21,789 nt of DNA, from the NCBI GenBank assembly GCA_947600345.1, contig CANQGC010000013.1, positions 1 to 21,789 on the forward strand, given 5' to 3'. Source of the DNA: an uncultured Clostridia bacterium. Lineage in GTDB: Bacteria > Bacillota > Clostridia > Christensenellales > Aristaeellaceae. The translations under genes were made by a program, and so were the position numbers. The notes beneath the pieces were generated by a model. The model saw only the letters and a program-made list of their open reading frames with translations. It was not told the origin of the DNA and searched no databases. Of this stretch, positions 13,766-21,789 are shown in pieces (the first letter of the stretch is position 1; every line of letters begins with the position of its first letter).

Positions 13766-15295
13766 TCAGTATCCCATCTCCGCGCCCGCGTCGTAGATCT
13801 TCTTCATCGCGGGGTAGATCATCTTGTAGAGCTCGTAGCTCCTGCGGTAGCCGGGCTGGTTCTCCGGGTTCGGCAGCGCCTCGGTCTCCGAGCGGATCAC
13901 CTTTACCGCCTCGCCCAGGTTCTTCCACAGGCCCGCGCCGACGCCCGCCACCAGCACCGCGCCGTAGGCGCCGCCCTCGCTGGCCGCCGACATGGTGTAG
14001 ACCGGCAGATCGAATATGTCCGCCTGCATCTGCCGCCACAGCGCGCTGGCCGCGCCGCCGCCGGAGGTGTACACCTTCTCGGGCTTGGTCATCTTGCCCA
14101 GCATCTCGACGAGCTGGTTGAGCGAATAGGTCACGCCCTCCATCACCGCGCGGGTCATGTCGCCCCGCGTCGTGGTCAGGCTCATGCCGTAAAAGCTGCC
14201 CCGGCAGTTCGGGTCCGGATACGGGCAGCGCTCGCCCGCCAGGTAGGGCGTGAACACCACGCCGTTCGCGCCGGGAACGCTGCTCTCCGCCTGCGCGCCC
14301 ATCACGTCGTAGACGTTCTTGCCGCTCTCCTTGGCCTCCTTCTGCGCGTCCTCGCACAGCGCGTCGCGGTACCAGCGGTAGCTGCCGCCGGCCGCCAGCG
14401 TGCAGCCGAAGTCCGTCCACAGCCCCGGCTCGTTGCCGCAGAACATCTGCAGATCGCCGTTGGGGTTGTCCACGAAGCGGTCGATGCCCATCGTCACGTT
14501 GCCGCTGGTGCCGATCACCACGCCCAGCACGCCCGGGCTGACCAGGCCGCTGCCCACCGCCTGGATGACCGCGTCGCCGCCGCCGGCGTAGCAGGCCAGG
14601 CCCTCGGGCAGGCCCGTGAGCTCCGCGACCTCCTTCGTCACGCGCCCGGCCAGCACCGTGGACTCCACCGCCACCGGGAAGATGGACTTGTCCAGCCCCG
14701 CGATGCGGATCAGCTCGTCGCTCCAGCAGCGGTTCTTCGTGTCGAAGAAGCCCGTGCCCGAGGCGTCGGATACGTCGATCATCACCTCGCCGGTCATGCG
14801 GTAGCGGATGTAATCCTTTGGGCAGACGAAGGTCTTCATCTTGGCGAAGTTGTCCGGCTCCTCGTCGCGCAGCCAGAGGATCTTGCCGCCGGTGTAGCCG
14901 GTGAGCATGCGGTTGTTCGTGTACGTAAGCAGGCCCTCCAGCCCACCGGCCTTCTCGGTGATCCAGTCGCACTGCTTCTGCGTGCGCTGGTCGCACCAGA
15001 GGATGGACGGGCGGATGACCTCGTTGTTCTCGTCCAGCGCCACCAGGCCGTGCATCTGGCCGGAGTAGCTCAGGCCGAGGATATCGGCGGGATCGACCTT
15101 CGCCTTCTCGAGGATGGCCTTCAGGCCCTTGACGACGCCCTGCCACCAGTCCTCGGGGTCCTGCTCCGCCCAGCCCGGGCGCGGCGTGTAGAGGGGATAC
15201 TCCTGGGTGGACGAGGCCACGACCTTGCCCGTCTCGTCGATCATGATGCACTTCGCGCCGGAGGTGCCCACGTCCAGACCGATCAAGTACTTCAT
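13766..15295 (-). CDS. xylB: Xylulokinase-family (FGGY) carbohydrate kinase
   Basis: Predicted to phosphorylate D-xylulose to xylulose 5-phosphate with ATP, feeding the pentose phosphate pathway. The 509 residues match the family length. Visible motifs: phosphate-binding GLDVGTSGAK (6-15); SGQMHGLVALD (78-88), whose MHG is typical of xylulokinases; ILWCDQRT (98-105); ASGTGFFD (178-185); catalytic Asp241 in AGGGDA; the C-terminal FGGY ATP-site glycines GGGA (412-415). ATG at 15295 follows AAAGGAG. It lies 15 bases after plsY and ends at a strong terminator, so it is the last gene of the operon. No xylose isomerase or transporter is nearby, so the true substrate (another ketopentose or polyol) is open; the FGGY family is certain, the substrate less so. 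Confidence 0.88.
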   Translation of the reverse strand: MKYLIGLDVGTSGAKCIMIDETGKVVASSTQEYPLYTPRPGWAEQDPEDWWQGVVKGLKAILEKAKVDPADILGLSYSGQMHGLVALDENNEVIRPSILWCDQRTQKQCDWITEKAGGLEGLLTYTNNRMLTGYTGGKILWLRDEEPDNFAKMKTFVCPKDYIRYRMTGEVMIDVSDASGTGFFDTKNRCWSDELIRIAGLDKSIFPVAVESTVLAGRVTKEVAELTGLPEGLACYAGGGDAVIQAVGSGLVSPGVLGVVIGTSGNVTMGIDRFVDNPNGDLQMFCGNEPGLWTDFGCTLAAGGSYRWYRDALCEDAQKEAKESGKNVYDVMGAQAESSVPGANGVVFTPYLAGERCPYPDPNCRGSFYGMSLTTTRGDMTRAVMEGVTYSLNQLVEMLGKMTKPEKVYTSGGGAASALWRQMQADIFDLPVYTMSAASEGGAYGAVLVAGVGAGLWKNLGEAVKVIRSETEALPNPENQPGYRRSYELYKMIYPAMKKIYDAGAEMGY

Positions 15296-15310
15296 TTCAG
15301 CGTCACTCCT

Positions 15311-15970
15311 TTACTTCTTGTTTTTATTTCTGAATCCAATTTTGCTCCTGATGTGCGATATCTTGACGAAGTCCAGCCGGTTCTCCTCCCCGCGCAGCAG
15401 GCGGCCGATGTTCGCCCGGTGGCAGAAGATCGCCAGCGCACCCGCGAAGAGCGCGAAGCCCACGTACAGCCCGTAGGCGGCGCTCCTCCGCTTGAAGATC
15501 AGCGTGAGTATGGGATAGAGCACCGCCGCGGCGATGGAGCCCACGGACATGTAGCGGGAAACCCCCACGATGACCAGCACCAGCGCAAGCAATATCAGCG
15601 CGATCCACGGGCTCACGGCGAAGATCATGCCCCAGCTGGTGGCGATTCCCTTGCCGCCCTTGAAGCCGAAGGCCGCGGGGAAGTCGTGGCCGATCACCGC
15701 GCAGGTGCCGCCCACCAGCAATCCCAGATCGCCGCCCAGCCACTTGCCGATCAGCGCGGCGATCAGCCCCTTCAGGCAGTCGCCCAGCAGCGTCAGCACG
15801 CTCGGCACCCAGCCCAGCGTGCGCAGCACGTTGGTGGTTCCGGCGTTGCCGCTGCCCTGCTTGCGGATGTCCTTGATCCCGTAGAGCTTCGCGACCAGTA
15901 TGCCCGAGGAGACGTTGCCAAGGGCGTATCCGATGATCCCCGCGATCAGTATCCTCCACCAAGCCGCCAT
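15311..15970 (-). CDS. plsY: Glycerol-3-phosphate acyltransferase PlsY
   Basis: Transfers an acyl group from acyl-phosphate to glycerol 3-phosphate, the first step of membrane phospholipid synthesis, within the membrane. The 219-residue protein shows the three family motifs: GSGNAGTTN (39-47), GHDFPAAFGFKGGKG (94-108) and HRANIGRLLRGEE (184-196). About five hydrophobic segments are seen (6-27, 56-78, 82-100, 121-139, 143-159, with another near 167-183). The tail is basic. The stop of der overlaps this ATG in TGATG, so the two are coupled; a GTG one codon upstream (15973) is an equally possible start, since GAGGG lies 7 bases from it and 10 from the ATG. The acyl-phosphate partner PlsX and the glycerol 3-phosphate dehydrogenase GpsA are not in the window. 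Confidence 0.95.
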   Translation of the reverse strand: MAAWWRILIAGIIGYALGNVSSGILVAKLYGIKDIRKQGSGNAGTTNVLRTLGWVPSVLTLLGDCLKGLIAALIGKWLGGDLGLLVGGTCAVIGHDFPAAFGFKGGKGIATSWGMIFAVSPWIALILLALVLVIVGVSRYMSVGSIAAAVLYPILTLIFKRRSAAYGLYVGFALFAGALAIFCHRANIGRLLRGEENRLDFVKISHIRSKIGFRNKNKK

Positions 15971-17301
15971 CACTCGTCATCCCTCTTCTTTTCGCGCAAT
16001 ATGAACTTGAGCGGCGTGCCCTCGAAGCCGAACGCCTTGCGGAACTGCTTCTCCAGGTAGCGCTCGTAGGAGAAGTGCATCAGCTTCTCGTCGTTGACGA
16101 ACATCACGAAGGTCGGCGGCTGCACGCTCTGCTGGGTGGCGTAGTAGATCTTGAGCCTGCGGCCGGACGTGGCCGGGGGCTGCAGCGCCGCCTGGGCGTC
16201 GGTCAGTATGTCGTTGAGCAGGCCCGTGGTCACGCGCTTGCGGGCGGATTCGCACGCGGCCTTCACGGCCTCCAGCACGCGGTTCACCCGCTGGCCGGTG
16301 AGCGCCGAGATGTAGAGCACCGGCGCATAGGCCATGAACTTCAGGTTCTCCCGGATCCTGGCCTCGAACTCCTTCATCGTGCCGGTGTCCTTCTCGATGG
16401 CGTCCCACTTGTTGACGACGATGATGGCGGCCTTGCCCTGCTCGTCGATGTAGCCGGCGATCTTGGCGTCCTGCTCGGTCACGCCCTGGGTGGCGTCGAT
16501 CACCAGCAGCGCCACGTCGCAGCGGTCGATGGCCGCCAGCGCGCGCACGATGGAGAAGCGCTCCAGCGTCTGGTAGCCGATGGCCCGCTTGCGGCGGATG
16601 CCGGCGGTGTCGATGATGACGAAGTCCTGGCCGGACTCGTCGGTGAATGCCGTGTCGATGGCGTCCCGGGTCGTGCCCGCGATGTCGGAGACCATCACGC
16701 GCTCCTGGCCCAGGATGCGGTTCACCAGCGAGCTCTTGCCCACGTTCGGCTTGCCGCACACGGCCAGCTTGATCGAGGAATCCTCGACCTCTTCCTCGTC
16801 CGGGCTCGGCAGCAGCTTGCACAGCTCCTCCAGCATGTCGCCCAGGTTCAGCAGGTTCACCGACGATATGCCGATCGGGTCGCCCAGGCCCAGGTTGTAG
16901 AACTCGTAGACGTTGTCCATGGCCTTGGGGTTGTCGATCTTGTTGACGATCAGCATCATGGGCTTCTTGGCCTTGCGCAGCAAGTCGGCCACGGCCTCGT
17001 CGTCGGCGGTCATGCCCGTCTTGCCGTCCACGAAGAACAGGATCACGTCGCAGGTCTCGATGGCGATCTCCGCCTGGCGGCGCATCTGGGACAGCAGCGG
17101 ATCGTCGCTGGTGGGATCGATGCCGCCGGTGTCGATCAGCGTAAACTTGTAGTTCTGCCACTCGCAGTCGGCGTAGACGCGGTCGCGGGTCACGCCGGGG
17201 GTATCCTCGACGATGGCGATCCTGCGCCCCGCCATGGTGTTGAAGAAGGTCGATTTGCCCACGTTCGGCCGTCCGACAACGGCCACAAGGGGTTTTGCCA
17301 T
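15970..17301 (-). CDS. der: Ribosome biogenesis GTPase Der (EngA)
   Basis: Essential double-GTPase that helps assemble the 50S ribosomal subunit. The 443-residue product has two complete G domains: first, GRPNVGKS (10-17), DTGG (57-60), NKID (120-123); second, GKPNVGKS (183-190), DTAG (231-234), NKWD (297-300). The C-terminal KH-like domain (about 350-443) has the expected SGRRLKIYYATQ stretch. ATG at 17301 follows GAGGAG at nine bases. It starts 13 bases after the DUF512 gene and overlaps plsY, so it is in the middle of a tight operon. DUF512-der-plsY is a gene order I recall as common in Clostridia. All key residues are present and nothing is truncated. Confidence 0.97.
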   Translation of the reverse strand: MAKPLVAVVGRPNVGKSTFFNTMAGRRIAIVEDTPGVTRDRVYADCEWQNYKFTLIDTGGIDPTSDDPLLSQMRRQAEIAIETCDVILFFVDGKTGMTADDEAVADLLRKAKKPMMLIVNKIDNPKAMDNVYEFYNLGLGDPIGISSVNLLNLGDMLEELCKLLPSPDEEEVEDSSIKLAVCGKPNVGKSSLVNRILGQERVMVSDIAGTTRDAIDTAFTDESGQDFVIIDTAGIRRKRAIGYQTLERFSIVRALAAIDRCDVALLVIDATQGVTEQDAKIAGYIDEQGKAAIIVVNKWDAIEKDTGTMKEFEARIRENLKFMAYAPVLYISALTGQRVNRVLEAVKAACESARKRVTTGLLNDILTDAQAALQPPATSGRRLKIYYATQQSVQPPTFVMFVNDEKLMHFSYERYLEKQFRKAFGFEGTPLKFILREKKRDDE

Positions 17302-17314
17302 GCTCGCTTGCTCC

Positions 17315-18646
17315 TCACTGTCTGTCGCTCAATATCTCATCCCGCGCTTCGATCAGCGCGTCCAAAAGCTCGTCTCCCCGGCGGCCCACCGGCACGATTT
17401 TGCGCTCGAGCCGCGCCTCGGCCTCCTCGAGCGTCATGTCGTCCAGGAAGCGGTCGCCCTCGTTTCGCAGCATGCACTCGGTGATCAGCACGCGCGCGCC
17501 GGGCTCGTCCCGCAGCCGCTCCGTCAAATCGCCGCCGGTCACCAGGCCGGAGACCGTCACGCTCGGCCCGAAGAAGCGGTTCTCCACGGGGATCACCCGC
17601 ACGTCGACGCCGCGGATCGGATGCTCGTCCAGCAGCCTGCGCAGAAAGTCCGCCGCCGATACCCCGCAACCGATCAGCAGCGGCGCGGCCACGCCGCCGG
17701 GCGTACGCTCCCCCTCGGGAAGCTCCCGCCAAGCCTCGTCAAACTCCGTCTCCAGCAGCCGCAGCATGCCCACGCCGTCGTCGATCTGGCCGTAGTCCTC
17801 GTACTCCGCGTCGCCGGGCGGCTCGACCCCGGCGATCAGGTAGAACTCGTCCGCCGGGAACACGAAGCGCGTGCCGCGCTCCTTCAGCAGCCTCCGCCGC
17901 CAGGGCTCCGCCTGTTCGAGCACACCGCTCGCCTGCTCCCGGGTGTAGGGGTGGAGCTCGGTCAGCCCCTCCCGGTGGCCGGTCAATCCCACCGGCACCA
18001 GCGCCAGCGAAAGCGCGCCGGGCAGCTGAATCAGCGCCTCGATGGTCTCGTCCAGCGCCCGCCCGTCGTTGAGCCCCGGGCAGAGCACCGCCTGGGTGTG
18101 GAACTCGATTCCCCCGTCGGACAGCCGCCTGAGCTGCTCCAGGATTCTCCGCCCGCGCTCCTGGCCCAGTATCCGCGCCCGAAGCTCGGGGTCCGCCGCG
18201 TGCACCGAGATGTAGAGCGGCGATGCGTGGCGCTCGACGATGCGGTCGAGCTCGCGGTCGGAGACGTTGGTCAGCGTGACGTAGCTGCCGGTCATCAGCG
18301 AAAGGCGCCAGTCGTCGTCCTTGACGCGCATCGTCGGCCGCACGTACTTCGGCAGCTGATCCACGAAGCAGAACAGGCAGCGATTGCAGCACATGCGCAG
18401 GCCGGACATCAGCGGCTTCTCGAACTCCAGGCCCAGGGAGTCGTACTCCCCCTTGCGGAGGCTGACCGGGTACTCCCGCCCGTCCCGGCGGCAGGTGAGC
18501 GCAAGCTTCCGGTTCGCGGTGAGCGCCTGGTAGTCCATGAGGTCGATCACGATCTCGCCGTTCACCCGCAGCAGCTCATCCCCCGCCCGGATGCCCGCGC
18601 GATGCGCCGGACTTCCCTTCTCCACCGAAACGATGCGCTGCGCCAT
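17315..18646 (-). CDS. DUF512 protein with PDZ and radical-SAM-like domains
   Basis: A 443-residue protein of the DUF512 family, often annotated as an Fe-S oxidoreductase of unknown substrate. An N-terminal PDZ-like domain (about 1-65; SPAHRAGIRAGDELLRVNG) is followed by a radical-SAM-type cluster site CxxxCxxC (C86, C90, C93, in CNRCLFCFVDQLP). The family stretch KDDDWRLS and GSYVTLTN comes next, then the DUF512 C-terminal domain with FGPSVTVSGL. The frame is open to 18793, but the ATG at 18646 is chosen: the promoter at 18689-18717 lies inside the longer frame, GGAG precedes this ATG by ten bases, and the PDZ domain begins right after it. It is the first gene of the operon with der, plsY and xylB. 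Its biochemical role is not established. Confidence 0.92.
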   Translation of the reverse strand: MAQRIVSVEKGSPAHRAGIRAGDELLRVNGEIVIDLMDYQALTANRKLALTCRRDGREYPVSLRKGEYDSLGLEFEKPLMSGLRMCCNRCLFCFVDQLPKYVRPTMRVKDDDWRLSLMTGSYVTLTNVSDRELDRIVERHASPLYISVHAADPELRARILGQERGRRILEQLRRLSDGGIEFHTQAVLCPGLNDGRALDETIEALIQLPGALSLALVPVGLTGHREGLTELHPYTREQASGVLEQAEPWRRRLLKERGTRFVFPADEFYLIAGVEPPGDAEYEDYGQIDDGVGMLRLLETEFDEAWRELPEGERTPGGVAAPLLIGCGVSAADFLRRLLDEHPIRGVDVRVIPVENRFFGPSVTVSGLVTGGDLTERLRDEPGARVLITECMLRNEGDRFLDDMTLEEAEARLERKIVPVGRRGDELLDALIEARDEILSDRQ

Positions 18647-18688
18647 GCTGCTCTCACTCCACCTGTATCCGCAAATTCGACCGATTTT

Positions 18689-18717
18689 ATTATCCCTCAA
18701 AAGCGGAAATCCGTCAA
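18689..18717 (-). promoter_or_regulatory. Sigma-A promoter for the DUF512-der-plsY-xylB operon
   Basis: Minus strand: TTGACG (complement of 18712-18717), a 17-base spacer, and GATAAT (complement of 18689-18694). Transcription would begin near 18682, about 35 bases before the chosen start at 18646. Confidence 0.85.
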
Positions 18718-18801
18718 CCGCAAACGGTGATTTTCTTGCCATTTTTTCTCCAAAAATGCGATTAAAATCCTCATTTTTGGCAATCCTTAACATAACGTTG
18801 C

Positions 18802-18830
18802 TTGTCCCGTCACGGAAACTCGCTTATAAT
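18802..18830 (+). promoter_or_regulatory. Sigma-A promoter for ppdK
   Basis: TTGTCC (18802-18807), 17-base spacer, perfect TATAAT (18825-18830). Transcription would start near 18837, giving a leader of about 30 bases. It is divergent from the promoter at 18689-18717, with roughly 85 bases of AT-rich DNA between the -35 boxes. Confidence 0.82.
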
Positions 18831-18854
18831 AAGTTGCTATTTCAAAATGAAGTG

Positions 18855-18861
18855 TAGGAGG
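18855..18861 (+). promoter_or_regulatory. Ribosome binding site deciding the ppdK start
   Basis: TAGGAGG six bases before ATG 18868. A longer in-frame reading from 18802 would begin inside the promoter and is rejected. Confidence 0.85.
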
Positions 18862-18867
18862 ATCAAC

Positions 18868-21513
<2,646 letters not shown>

Positions 21514-21543
21514 AAAGGGGGGCCGCTTCGGCGGCCCCTTTTT
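21514..21543 (+). terminator. Intrinsic terminator of ppdK
   Basis: Directly after the TAA, an A-rich/G-rich arm (21514-21526) pairs with 21531-21543 around a TTCG tetraloop, ending in TTTTT. The A-tract on the left makes it potentially active on the other strand too. Confidence 0.92.
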
Positions 21544-21551
21544 CAATCCCC

Positions 21552-21600
21552 CGAGGGCGAATGCGCCGCGCGGAACGCGCGGCGCATTTTCGCGCCCTCG
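21552..21600. repeat. Nested inverted repeat downstream of ppdK
   Basis: An inner perfect 12-bp stem (21561-21572 with 21576-21587, loop GAA, followed by TTTT when 21587 is counted) is enclosed by an outer 8-bp stem CGAGGGCG/CGCCCTCG (21552-21559 with 21593-21600). It may be a backup terminator or a cruciform-forming element. Confidence 0.7.
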
Positions 21601-21789
21601 CGGGTGCGGTTGCGCCCTTCGGGCGCTTATGCGCCTGCGGGCGATGCCGCCCTTCGGGCTGCATGGGATTGGGAATCCCCACTGGGGATTCCCTTCATCG
21701 GCGATGCTTTGCATCGCCGATGCCCGCCTGCGGGCGGAGGCCCCTCCCGGGGGGCCAAGGAGAGATGGGGAGCGTCAAGCGCTCCCCGT
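21601..21789. repeat. Array of short GC hairpins, no gene
   Basis: Consecutive stem-loops fill this stretch: GCGCCC/GGGCGC (21612-21626), CGCC/GGCG (21632-21643), GCCC/GGGC (21649-21659), a perfect 10-bp stem GGGAATCCCC (21671-21693, loop ACT), a perfect 11-bp stem ATCGGCGATGC (21697-21721, loop TTT), GCCCG/CGGGC (21722-21735), GGCCCC/GGGGCC (21739-21756) and GGGGAGCG/CGCTCCCC (21767-21787). No coding frame is credible. Loops are 3-6 bases, and stems differ from one another in sequence. Confidence 0.7.

Noticed and set aside
18647..18793. N-terminal extension of the DUF512 protein by 49 residues
   Set aside because: The extension contains the operon's promoter and lacks family similarity; the ATG at 18646 has a ribosome site.
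21761..21789. Possible start of a new plus-strand gene (AAGGAG then ATG at 21766)
   Set aside because: The spacing between the SD-like bases and the ATG is only about two bases, and the sequence forms a perfect hairpin that belongs to the array.

Overview
This 21.8 kb window is gene-dense, GC-rich bacterial DNA with good Shine-Dalgarno sites, TTGNNN-17-TATAAT promoters and GC-hairpin/T-tract terminators. Gene content (a DUF512 radical-SAM protein, Der and PlsY in a row, a BspA-like LRR surface protein, pyruvate phosphate dikinase, a PilC/PilT-type locus with a DUF4860-like protein) points to a high-GC member of the Clostridia (Bacillota), possibly a gut anaerobe. The assignment to class is an inference; nothing in the window fixes the genus.

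Layout. Bases 1-429 carry no convincing gene but several repeated hairpin modules. A minus-strand gene for an unrecognised eight-helix membrane protein follows (430-1332). From 8884 down to 1459, all on the minus strand, lies a run that reads as one transcription unit or two linked ones. It starts at a strong promoter (8996-8968) and encodes PilC, four small proteins with one N-terminal membrane segment each, PilT, a REC/HD-GYP/PAS/degenerate-GGDEF protein, an Hpt protein and an active-looking GGDEF diguanylate cyclase. It ends at a terminator at 1440-1414. Four adjoining pairs overlap by only 4 bases or are separated by under 50. The set joins a type IV pilus-like or secretion machine to making, degrading and sensing c-di-GMP. 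No PilB, prepilin peptidase or major pilin is in the window.

Bases 9159-13643 encode one 1494-residue secreted mosaic protein with its own terminator. It combines DUF285-like repeats, four beta-rich modules, BspA-type leucine-rich repeats and an acidic, tyrosine-rich octapeptide tandem repeat. Next, a minus-strand operon starting at a clear promoter (18717-18689) encodes a DUF512 protein, Der, PlsY and a xylulokinase-family kinase, and ends at a strong terminator. Divergently, on the plus strand, ppdK has its own promoter and terminator. The last 276 bases are a dense array of about ten hairpins with no gene.

The best candidates for something new are the coupled pilus/c-di-GMP locus (including a degenerate GGDEF domain that keeps its inhibitory-site motif), the mosaic surface protein with its 24-bp coding repeats, and the hairpin families at both ends, one of which shows paired, compensating differences between copies.
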